From Scleroderma bovista (Eukaryota > Basidiomycota > Agaricomycetes > Boletales > Sclerodermataceae): DNA of 64,000 bases. Positions 34,517-47,922 of this stretch are shown here, piece after piece. The stretch covers positions 1-64,000 of the forward strand of contig JAYMGJ010000184.1 in NCBI GenBank assembly GCA_037178675.1, given 5' to 3'. Position 1 is the stretch's first letter, and the number at the start of each line of letters is the position of its first letter. The position numbers were made by a program, and so were the translations under genes. The notes beneath the pieces were generated by a model that made no database searches, had not been told where the DNA came from, and was given only the letters and a program-made list of their open reading frames with translations.

Positions 34517-34891
34517 ATGGTCCATTTTCTCAGTGTCACGTCCTTGGTGCTCTTTTTGCAGATCGTTCTTGTATCTGCTGAAGACCCTGACGGCTTGAGG
34601 CTGTCTCGTAGGAGTGCGACGAGTGACGCTTGCGCTAGTGGAAGCCGTGAGCAATGTGATATTCAGCTCGACCGACTCTCCTACTCACCTTATGCACAGT
34701 GATCTGCAGTGCCGAGGAATGCTGCGACACAGGCACCTTTTGTTGCACCGACGGAAAGGGTGGATGTAAGAGCTTGGATCCAACAACGAATCATTTTTTG
34801 TATTACTTACAATGGGCCTTATCCAGGCTGTCCCAAAGGATGGGGTTGCGCGGTTACAAAGGGTTTCCCTTATTGTCACAATTATGACTGA
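34517..34891 (+). CDS. Small secreted cysteine-rich protein (86 aa)
   Basis: Three short exons (34517-34646, 34700-34765, 34827-34891) join in phase through GTGAGC...CACAG and GTAAGA...TCCAG introns. Residues 1-21 form a hydrophobic signal peptide (FLSVTSLVLFLQIVLVSA). A dibasic RR at 31-32 could be a Kex2 site, leaving a mature peptide of about 54 residues. That peptide has ten cysteines at 39, 46, 51, 52, 58, 59, 66, 67, 73 and 82, including three CC pairs (EECCDTG, TFCCTDGKGG, CCPKGWGC). The pattern resembles granulin-like or other knottin-type small secreted proteins of fungi. No activity can be assigned; an effector, adhesive or defence role would be speculation. Individual exons are too short to show as one ORF, so the spliced model carries the evidence. 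Confidence 0.7.
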
Positions 34892-36724
34892 ATCAGGCCG
34901 ACCGAAGTGGTAATTCGGTGGGTGTTCGACACGTCGAAGTGCACCCGGTGGACCAGGGCGGAGAAGTCTGCAAAGACTCCGGTGTTGTGTACAAATTGAT
35001 AGTTGTTTGCGAAAACCAGAAAAAGGTTTATTAGTCGTTGGGTCACGTATAACAACCAATACTTATATTCCAATTCAAAATCATGATGACTGTATCAAAT
35101 GCTCTTCTGTTTCGCTCCCTGTCTTCGACAAACCCAGGGGGCCAAAAAAACAACGAATAGTCCTCTGGATTATCCGTAGTGGCTAGATAGGGTGAACGAT
35201 GGCACTGGTATCGAGTATTCTTCGCCTATCTGAATGATGGCATTGAACGGCTCATTACGAATAAATGGAACTCACTAATCTCATGTATGGCCCCTCGTCA
35301 TCCCAACTATATCGGGGGAAAACGGGTCGCCAAACCTCAGTTTTGTCCCCTTCTCGTCATCGATAATTTTACTTAACTTCAATCACGACACCACCTTTCG
35401 TATTCACGTTGCATAACAACTTGTTCTACCGGGCCTTGACAATCCTTAATCTGTCAGCATTGACACCTGTCCTTCCTCGTGTTCCCATTTCGCCACCATT
35501 CTAACAGCGAATCCCTGTGCGCCGAGTCTATGGGAAGTATACGAATCAAGGTTGTTCAAGGCGTCAGCATACAATTGTCAACACTTGTTCACCTCACCCC
35601 ATCGTCTGCAAGAATGGCTCATGCAGCTGTTTCTATTCGAAATCGGACGTGGATGTGCTTTGCCATGATCTCTTCATGATTTCATTTGTAGGTGCGAGAA
35701 CAATTAACTTGGCTACGGTATTTGCGGCCGTTGGCTGGGCGGAGGTGCGTTCACGGAATGCACGAAGGGATTATTGGCCAAACGAGAGGATGATGCAGAC
35801 AGCGATGAAAAAGATACTAAAGGCCGAGGGGAATGGGCAACGAGAAAGGTCGCTGGGATGGAAGGGGGGTCAGTCAGAGACCCTGGCGCATTGCAGGATG
35901 GCCGCATTGATAGTAAATGTCTCTGTCAAGTCTCTGCCCAAGCTGGCAGCTACTTCTAACATATATATGGAGCAGTTGCCGGCGGTTGTGTAGAGGGAAA
36001 GACTACATTCGCAGTGTCTTATTTGTCATTGGTAGTAGAGAAGATAGCTAAGACATCGTGTCTGCTTCGCACATGGGGAAAGGGTTGTGTATAGTGGGCC
36101 ATGTGCGAATGGGTCAATGCGAAGGTCGAGAGTGGTGGCATACTATGCAAGATAGAGAGGCAATTGTCTTCGGTGGACAGTCCAATCAGTTCCGATAAGA
36201 TGATTGAAGTCAAAGGAAATACATGGGACGCACATTGGGTTTGGTTGGCTGCAATTTGAACTCGAGCGTTGCGCACAGACGCTCCAGTAGGCTTGCCCGG
36301 AGGCATGAATTGAACGCCGTCACTGTCAAGACCAAGAATGCGAATAAAAGTGCACACGGACGCCATGAAGACGGACGGAAGAAGCAAGACAACACAAAAC
36401 GATGAATGTACGCCAGACTGTCACCCTACTACGTCACAACGCCTGATGCTCATGACATCACCGTTTACATGTTACAGGCGACGTGAACACCCGCGTCGAC
36501 GGAGGGAAAATGACAAAGTGATCACGTGCAGAAGGATGAGCGCCGGCTACTACTGTACTAAGGTAGTTGGAATTGACGATTTGTCTCGCGGTGCAGTTTG
36601 CCAATCGAATGCAAATGATGCGTTACTACACGTAATCAATGATCTATACAAAAACATGTTGTGATTGAGGGAACGAAACGTAGAAACTCGATTAGAACGT
36701 GTACAAGAGATGAGTCCATAATAA
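34892..36724. other. Intergenic, no firm gene
   Basis: A plus-strand frame at about 35540-35690 encodes a Cys-rich run (NTCSPHPIVCKNGSCSCF) but has no signal peptide or start that I can join to it. A minus-strand pair of exons (about 36375-36240 and 36155-36020) can be spliced in phase to a short protein with no recognisable features. Neither is strong enough to call. Confidence 0.35.
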
Positions 36725-38425
36725 TCATCTAGTACTTCTCCAAGCACTTTGCATCGCGATGCGGCGAGCCTAAAACGACACGATGTCATTGATAATGGTG
36801 ATCAAAGACGCTCTACATACCTGATCCAGAGATATGAAGTCTTCCCTTAACTCGACTTTCTGTCTGCCGTCAGGGTCTTCTTCCTCGTCATCACCGTCAG
36901 CGTCAAAGGTACTCCTGCCGCTGGTTCTCATGCCGCCAAACGCAGCTTTACCGCCCGCCAACGAAAATGGAGTGGAGGCGACTTTCGTGCCGAAAACGCT
37001 GGCGTTCGCTGGTGCACCGAATGCCGCAAAATCAGTGACGACTTTGCGTGGCGGAGATGAAGCTGGAGCTGGAGCTGAACTCTTTACAGGGAGTGAGCGT
37101 GGAGGGAGATGCGGTGTGTACGAGTAAGAATAATATGGACGGTTGGCTTGCTGCCGTGCCTGGAGATACTTGTCTGTGAATCGTGTGCCAAACACCTGGA
37201 TGCAATGAAGAATGTGAGCGAGTAACCTTCGCTGCAAGCTCGAAATCAAGCGTACCCGTTTTAGTTGGGGTCTCGCGTCTGCTAGAGATGCCGCTCTCAT
37301 GAAAACAGCGACATTATGTGCAGCCTCAGCGGAATCCTTGTAGATGCTCTCGATGACCACTTTTTTAGTACTTTCATTGCGTAGAAGGAGCTTCTCGTGG
37401 AGTTCTCGAGCAACGTCGTCCACGCTTTCGTGGTTGCCGAGTATCCGCTGGGCAACAGCGTGTCCGACTTCGCGGATGAGGCGTTCCATATCGAGGTTCT
37501 CCAACACACTGCCCACAATAGCATGTGAGAGAAGGTCTGCAGTAGTTAGAGGAAGCATTAGCCCTGATGTAATATTTGTGATTGCTTGATAAAAATCGGT
37601 TGCATACTGGGTATTGGATCAGAGGATGTTGGAGCCGAGGCTGGGCAGAAATACGCACTGAATATCCGCTCAGAGCTGGCTCGCAAGCAACAAAGAACTA
37701 CAGAATTGTGAGGGTGAATAGTACCCAAGGAAGGTCCACGTACCAGTGTTATTCCTTGGCTGGCCATTTGACGTGCTAGTTGCAATGGATCTTTGCCATC
37801 GGGTGAACCCTCATCAAACCCTTTGACCAGAAACAATGAGGGAATGATACAACAAGAACGACCAATATGAACGCTTACCATCGCCGTACTCCCCGATACC
37901 GTGTGGTGGGGCATCCGCAATCAGCACAATCATCTTGCTAGCATTTTCTCTCCAATCCATGTTCAATGCTTCCGCCAAGGCAGCAGTCACAGCTTCAGGG
38001 CCATCACCACCTCCAGATGCATAGAGGCCAGAGAGATCTCTCTGGACCTTGCTGATATCTGAAGAGAACCCAAAATTCTTCGTCACGTATGTGTGATCTT
38101 GTGGGGGATGATCGCGAAAAGCCACCAAGCCCACTCGGAGGTCTTCTGGGGATTGCAGCTTTCCAGATTCAAATATGTTCGCACAGATATCCTGGATGTT
38201 TCTGGTCGCAGAAGAGATATAGCTGCCTTGACTGCCTGTACAGTCTTGCACGAATACGAGGTCCCTAACAGTGTTCCCCTCAACATCAACATCAGTGCGT
38301 ACATTCATGTAAACTACGGAAACCCACAGCATTTTATGACCCGTTCGAAAATCACCGGACTGCTGTTGGACTGGGGGTGGAGCCTGTGCGGTGGTGTTGG
38401 AATCGAAGTCCATCTCCTCGTCCAT
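36725..38425 (-). CDS. von Willebrand A domain protein
   Basis: The ATG at 38425 starts an acidic, Gln/Pro-rich leader (MDEEMDFDSNTT). The vWA domain follows: RDLVFVQDCTGSQGSYI, where DCTGS replaces the usual DxSxS metal site, then NIQDICANIFESGKLQ, LRVGLVAFRDHPPQDHTYV, the SGGGDGPEAVTAALAEAL loop and KMIVLIADAPPHGIGEYGDG. A later exon encodes GITLFFVACEPALSGY. Downstream is a helical region (AVAQRILGNHESVDDVAREL) and a Pro/Ala-rich tail. The last exon ends ARRIAMQSAWRSTR after ISLDQ. The vWA type resembles that of alpha-kinase VwkA proteins, but no kinase domain is present. The function is unknown; protein-protein interaction with Mg-dependent ligand binding is the family's usual role. Small introns (50-70 nt) interrupt it at several sites. 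Confidence 0.88.
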
Positions 38426-38674
38426 GTTGGCGGTTAGTAATCGAGCAGCTGGCGGGGTGAAGGATCAGAAGAACGAGTCCTGTGTATCAGTATATTCGAC
38501 TTGGTTGCACTGTTTCGCTGGTGGATCGATTGCAGGAGATATAGGGCTTGCGTGTCAATTACAACAATTGTCTGGCAGGATACAGGCGGCGGCCTCAAGG
38601 CAAGTCTCGGATCTGACTAATCGGGTTTCGGATCTTTGCTCCCCTCAAACTATGAAGACAGAGTACGCAAATGG

Positions 38675-41328
<2,654 letters not shown>

Positions 41329-41471
41329 GGGCCCGGAACGCGCGAGGTTGACTTGTCTTGGTTTTCTGAGGCCGTCGAGGAGTTCAGACGAGGAGTTCAG
41401 ATAGACGTTAGCAAGTTGTTCGCTCTCCCGACTTGGCTTATGTCAGCGACACGGCTTCTCCATTCACCACG

Positions 41472-42977
41472 ATGTCCTCCAAGTTACCGCTCCCGATAGA
41501 AATTATCATTATGATCATGGAGAACATAGATTTGCACGACCTTCTGAGTCTCAGTCGCACCTGCAAGTTTATGCACGCTGTCGTATGTCCGCCCATCATC
41601 TGTCTAGTTTGAGAGACGTTTCGCTCATGGCGGTAGGTGAACGAGTTCGGATGGTCCGTATATCTGAGGAGACACCAAAGACAGTCGTTCACACTTCACT
41701 CTACTCGCGCTCGTTGGTCTCCAGTAGCCCAAGTGCGCTACAACACACTCGCCGATCGATCCTGGTCATCCGCAAAGTTCATTGCACGCCCATTATGCAG
41801 GCCCTGGCCAGGCAACTTGCAGCCTGTCCTAGCCGTGTCGTTTTTGAGGCTGCTGGTTGCTACTGGTCTCGCAATCTATTCATACGCAATCCGTCCCCCT
41901 TTCGCGACAGGACACGGATCCAGATTGGTATACGAGGGTTCATACTCATTCACACCTGTACTTGGATCGCATGAACACGATGTCACGAGTCTCACTTTTG
42001 TCCACGACAGTGCAGAGGATCGCACCGTGAGCATTGGGTTCGAAGATGGCTGTGTTGAGCAGCTCTATCTCCCACCTCACCGTGGCTCAAACTGGCGCCA
42101 ACGGATCATCCTAAAACGTTCCTCTACTAAGGCACTCCACTTCCATGATAAAGAAGTGGTCAGTTTGTCCTGCTCACGCAACAGTCTTCTTTCACTCTCT
42201 TCGTGGGGTTCTATCGCCCTTAGCGACCTATCCACGCCTTCTACACCCACAGCAACCCTCCAACTCGGTGCCAGGAGCTGGTCCAGCCATCTGTGTACAA
42301 CTGCTTCGACACCCTACGCCGCGTTTGGCATAACTTGTACAACCCACCCCACCCCCCTTCTTCTGCATTATATCACCCCGTCGGGACTGTTGCCTACGGC
42401 GTCCCTGCTGTTGGACTCCCCTCGACATCGACCATCCGCTGTATATGGCATAGCAAAGCCCCCACCTTCTTCACCACTGGGCTCCCCGGATCAAATTGTT
42501 GTGTCGGGCTGGTACGACGGCGCAGTCCGCGTGCATGACCTACGTGCAGGCGAACGGGTTGCCTCTTCTGACGAAGGGACCACGCTCAACCCCGTGCTCA
42601 CCTTGCAGGACCCCTGGTCGCCCGAACCCGTCTACTGTGTTTCCTGTGGCGGTGGTTCGGCCAGTTTCGTTGCCGCGGGCACCGCAAGATATAGTGTTGT
42701 TGCTTTTTGGGACGTGCGTAAACCAACAAAAGGGTGGAGTGTTCATGCGCCAGGAAATGACTCTTCGCCTGTGTATTCCGTCGTTTTAGAGTCTTCCAGG
42801 TTGTTTGGTGCCACGCAAAGTCGCTCGTTTGTCTATGATTTTGGGCCCGGAGTTACGAAGGACACATATCCTTTCATTCCAGTTACAGGCAGTCGACTCG
42901 ACCGCCAGCTTAGCCCCAAGGACGACGGTATCGACTTCTGTGTCTTGACATATAATCACAACCGTACAGGGGCATAA
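41472..42977 (+). CDS. F-box protein with WD40/propeller-like C-terminus
   Basis: The first exon encodes an F-box: LPLPIEIIIMIMENIDLHDL followed by LSLSRTCKFMHAVV. Two GT-AG introns (GTATGT...GTCTAG and GTAGGT...CAGTAG) then lead in phase to AQVRYNTLADRSWSSAKFIA and the long last exon. That exon has propeller-like repeats: HDVTSLTFVHDSAEDRTVSI, VSLSCSRNSLLSLSSWGSIA, QIVVSGWYDGAVRVHDLRAG and YCVSCGGGSASFVAAG with AFWDVRKPT. F-box/WD proteins are substrate receptors of SCF ubiquitin ligases; the target here is unknown. Other reading frames across 41600-41950 are also open, so the exact second junction is tentative. The 3' end faces the RasGEF gene 301 bp away with nothing visible between. Confidence 0.82.
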
Positions 42978-43278
42978 CTTATGTCTCAAATTCCTCACTT
43001 GCATTCTGTTTTCTCGTATCCATTGGGCACAAAGACGCTACCTACACACACCAACGCTACTTATTATAGATGATTAGTGGGAATTCCCCTTGTGTCTTCG
43101 TGTACAAACCGAAAGTGGAACAGTAGAAGATGAACAGATGCGCGACGAATTGGATGAATGATGGTTAAGGTTGCATGTGGCCAAATCGAAATTATACCAA
43201 ACAACAAGAGAATGGAACAGCGATAAACTAGCAACTTGACATGCCAAGTCCGTACAAGACAATATCGATGGAAATGGG

Positions 43279-46200
43279 TTAGGCAGTTGTGGGCTGTTGC
43301 GCCTGCGAACGTGTCGCCCAATTAAAGAGGTACCGCATATCGCTGATGGGAGGGGTATCAGCTGGCTGCTTGGGTTCAACAAGTAAACTATTCCATGACG
43401 TTAGTCATCAACCACTAGGTCATTAACTGTACTGACCTCCTTCTGTAGAGATCTTGAAGGTCGCCGTGGTGTTTGGAGTTTTCAAAAGCAACGTTGAGGT
43501 ACTCCTGAACTTCGGGAATTTTTTTGAGGTTGTAGGGTACCTGAAAGCGTTGCATATCTGGAATATTTTATTTCATTAGTATGTGGAATTTGGTGCACGA
43601 ACTGCGACAAACCTTGAACAATCCTCGCTAACTTATGATATTTGTTGAAGTTGAGAAGTTTCTTCGAAGAAACCAAAGGTGAATCCCGATGTGAAGGATT
43701 GCCTTCTCGACAAAACGTAACATCTGTAAGATACAGACCTATAAGGGCAATCAGCTGTTGCATTCCAGTACTGTCCAGACAACTTGCCCAAGAATGGCAC
43801 CGCTGGAGGTGCCGTATTTCGTAGTCTGCTTCGGTACTCGTGATAATTGCGACCATGGTCAGCCAAGCGTCGTAGGGATTCCAGTTGGACCTTATTCTTT
43901 TGTGGAACGCCCTACAGCACATGGTTTAAGTAAATTCCAGCTATCAGCTGTCAACCAACATACCAGCCACGTCTGACGAAGACGAGATATCATTGAAGAG
44001 TCTAGCGCAGCCAAAATCGACCGAGGGGTGCTAAAGTTGTGTAAGAATGTGCAACGCTGTATTAGAAGATCAGTCCAGTTCACTGGATAAATGGGCTATG
44101 CATACATCGGCAACTTTGATGAAAAACTTCACTAGCGCTGTGCGCTTCTTCAAATCGCGTTCATTGAGAACGCTCTCCGCCACCCATCCAGTAATAACTG
44201 TGCTCAGCGATGATACCGCCTTCACATGAACCGGAGGCTTAGCACCTTCTTGACCAGTCTCCAAAATCTCTTCGGGTTGTATAGCACAGTACAACTCGCA
44301 CTCCATAGTTGTTAACTGTCTTGCAAGTTCAAGAGCATCAAAGTCCGTGATGGCCACAGATTCGAAGTGCTTGCTACGAAGAGTGGCCAACAGGGCCTTC
44401 GTCATGGTAGGGCGAGGAATTTCCGAAGGAGAGAACGTCGGCGGGTTGATGGACATGCCTGGATCACGAGCTCGCTCGCTCTTTGGGCTGATGAGATGAA
44501 CATTCGCATCCTGACGAATGGTGATGAGCTCGAGGATACGCTGGGATGGCCCAGGAAAATAGCGTTGAAGTGCCTCCTGAGTGAATGAAGTGAGATGGGG
44601 GAGAGCGACGTCGTCTACACCGGGTCGCCAGTACAGCTCCAACCAGGACTTGACAAAGTTCGACACCCGTAAGCGGATAGGCAATCCCTTGTACTTCTGC
44701 CATACAACCATGTCTGCCTCGGGCAAGTCTGGCGGTGGTACGATGTTGTAACGGTTGATGATGGCTTCTACGAGCTCCATAGGAGAACAGAACAGGCGGA
44801 AGGTCAGGAAAAAGACTGCCGAGAAAGCAGCATCCACGATGCTATCGTGCGGTGTCATTTTCTCTACCAGTGCATCGAGAGACGCAGCGACGAGGTGACC
44901 ATCGCCGTTGTAAATCACGTCCTCGACTGCGTAGTCATGACCCATGGGATCACGTTTGACCTCGAGAGTGACAGAAGACACGTCATCACGTCCAACATGA
45001 TCTCCGAAAGCTTCAGGCGTCCGCCGTTGCAGAATATCGAGGGGCGCCGCCTCATCCAGGGACTGTGCGCAAGACGAGGCTGTTTGACTGGCTAGGGTAC
45101 CAGACTCAGCTCCCGAACCTGCATCTGAGCATTGTTCATCCGGCGATGTGAGTCCTGTGTCCTGTGTATTGTCCGAAGATTTAGAGAGGGCGGTGAAATC
45201 AGATGAATCAGAGGAAATCTCCTGAATCTGCGTCAGATGCTGAAGAGGGCGGGCCGACGATTTCTGTGCTTGGATGGTAACATCCTCATCATTTACTGGA
45301 CTTGAATTCGAACGAGCCAAAGCAGAAACACTTGCTGGATGACTCGTAAACTTGCTCGGTGTGAACGGCGCAGGGTCCGATTCCGGCGTTGTGGGAACCT
45401 CGATGATGAACTGCTGTTCACTGGATGCACGGCTGAGACAAGTTTTTACCGCTATGATGCAGTCTCCACAAGCTTTACATGCATCAGTCGCAGACCGTAA
45501 TAGGGACGCCTTCTCCGAGTCCTCGGTAATATCAGGAGGTAGCGGCATCATAAGAAGTCGCACCGACTCCGCGAGGGAAGTTGTCAAATTATACAAGCCC
45601 TCCTTGGCCAACTTCAGATTGTCGGCTTTGTGAGGGGGGATGCCTGGGTGTCGTATCACACCCTCAACGACGGTGAGCAACTTGCAGACGATCTTTACAA
45701 TTTCCCGCACGAGGTCGTACATGTGGCCTGTGCTCGAAGCATGCGAGGAACGTGAATGAGAGTGAGCGTGTCCGATAAAGGCAGCGATGGTCGATAAGAA
45801 TTCGTCGTGGATGTGTTTCAGTGCTTCCATAATCTCTGCAGACGAAATTGATCCACTGGGGAAACGAGGTGGTGAATTTGGCCTCGTAGACTCGGTTGAG
45901 GAAAACGATGACGAGGAGGAGGTACTGCTGATAGACATCATTCCGGGCTTGTGACGATTACCGCCCACGCGATCTTGCAGTAGATACTGTTCCCTTTTAG
46001 TACGGGTGATGAGGGTCCGATGGGAAAGCAAGGGAGCGACAGATGAGTCCGACTCGCGGTATGTCGCAAGTCGGTGCTGGAATCGTATGTCACCAAGGCT
46101 CTTGGTGCGCATAGATGCCTTCAGACCATCATATTCCTCTTGCGGTGAGGGTTTCGGCGGGGTAGCAAATTTTGGCGGGGAAGACGGCGACCCCGTAACT

Positions 46201-47381
46201 TCGACGGGACTGGCATCCTCGGGCAATTGTTCAGGGAGAGTCGAGACCCCGTCAACGCTGGGTGGGGCTTGTACCTTCTCCGGTAGTTCGATGCCACATT
46301 GGACTGCAACAGCTAGAAACCTTCGTACTTGGGAAAATGCCTGGCCACCGAGCTTGAGCATGACTTCAATCTCTGTATCCCGAAGGTCCTCATCGTAAGT
46401 CTCGTCAGATGCCTTCTTGGCCTGAGGGACCAATGCTGCAAGACACGACAGTATCTGCTTGCGTTCTGCGGCAAGGAGGGGGAAACGCTTGAGTAAGGGC
46501 GCCTCGCGTGGCAAACATTCCATGGTGGACAGAATGAAGCGAACACATGATATAATGCACGCCGTCGCGGGCTGAAAATGTGAGATGCGATTGGACCTAA
46601 CAGCGCTTTGCAAGAGGGATAGACTGTGCAGTAAGTTCACCATTAAAGGTGGACAATATGACGTGATGTCGGAACCGAGTGCCTCGGTCACTAGAGGTCG
46701 ATGGTCTTTCCGTGATAAGCCGCGGGAAGGAGTTGTAGCCCATGATGCCGCCGATACTGATGACATCGTATGGCCATGCCGCGGTTTTTGCCTCTGTTGG
46801 AAGAAAATTTATGATCAGAATGCTGTAAGAAGGGCGCGACTTACATTTGAGTGGGGTATATCCTCGGTGAGAGAAATGACCGCCTCATCAGCACTGACAT
46901 AGTTGCTGGGGAACCACCCCCTCTGACCCTCTATTTCGCCATCCCACCATCCACTGGGATCTCTATTGAGGACATGAATGACCTGACCGGCACGAAAGGA
47001 CAAGCAAGTGGCATTTTGCTGTTGGGGGGCAAAGTCGTGGAGAGCCAAAACAAACTCGGGTGCGGATTGCTGGACACGCACGGTCTCGTCGGCAGAGGGG
47101 CTGACGGGACTGGTCACAGAACCCGATGCGAGTTTGAGAGGGTTCTGATGACTGCCTGGTAAGTCCACGGAGGACGAAGACGCAGATGAAGACGGGGCAG
47201 GAGACTCTACGGACAAAGAGGAAGAGGTCGATGCCACTGATCCGCTGCGCGACCGAGCTCCTAACTGCGGTTGTAGCGTCGGAAGAGTGGTCTTTGCAGA
47301 ACCAGTTGATGATTGTCGGGGTGGTGTTGAAACAACGCGTCGATGGACATTTGTGTTGATATGAAGGCGCGACATAGACAT
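43279..47381 (-). CDS. Ras guanine-nucleotide exchange factor (Cdc25 type) with SH3 domain
   Basis: The N-terminal exon (start 47381, MSMSRLHINTN) has a Ser-rich leader then an SH3 domain: FVLALHDFAPQQQNATCLSF, VIHVLNRDPSGWWDGEIEGQ, RGWFPSNYV. A 3-kb exon continues with a helical region, a long Ser/Thr-rich linker and the RasGEF_N module (VIYNGDGHLVAASLDALVEK, FFLTFRLFCSPMELVEAIIN). The catalytic RasGEF domain starts at about 44400 (ALELARQLTTMECELYCAIQ) and continues through KFFIKVAD spliced to RCTFLHNFSTPRSILAALDS. The last exon ends DMRYLFNWATRSQ. Order SH3, GEF_N, CDC25 is that of fungal Cdc25, which activates Ras and so cAMP/PKA signalling at the plasma membrane. Length is about 1,200 residues. 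The intron after KVAD begins at GTATGC. Confidence 0.95.
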
Positions 47382-47922
47382 AGTGGATGGTGCCTTTAGG
47401 CGGACAAACTAACGTTCTTTTGAGAGTGAGGAAGCACTGGAAGTCGACGCTGAACGGAGCGCACCAGATATGTTCGAGTGCCAGCACCAAACAACTTGAG
47501 GGGAAGGCCTCCCAGGAGAAACAAAGCGAATACACGGTCACAAACCTGCGGGGTGGGGGGATAAGGGTACAAGGGAGTCGTTAACGTCGTAAGCGGACTG
47601 CAGGGTGGGTGCAGGCAGTCAACATATAATACCCATCACACTACCGTCAAAGTCGCAAAGATCGACAGCACCAACAATCCCAAACAACTGCTTAGCGGCT
47701 GTCAGATTTCCCGTCTGACCCCGAGCCTGAGTGGAGGCAGGGCTGGTGTTGGTGGCTTGTCTCGCAGCTGCCGGGGTAGCAAAGCAACCAAGTCGTGTGT
47801 TGACACTTCAAGTGAGGGTGTCCGTCCCCTGTCTTGCAATGACATCACTCGATCAATAATGAAACCACCTCCGAGCCGACAAGTGCACGATGCTCTTGTG
47901 AATTTCGATCCTACCGTTGTCT
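47382..47922. other. Intergenic, RasGEF upstream region
   Basis: Both flanking genes are on the minus strand. Frames here (47387-47584, 47757-47996, plus) have no support. Likely contents are the RasGEF promoter and the 3' UTR of the nickel/cobalt transporter. Confidence 0.4.

Noticed and set aside
36020..36375. Two minus-strand exons splicing to an approximately 82-residue protein
   Set aside because: The splice is in phase but the product has no motif, signal peptide or known relative. Chance is as likely.
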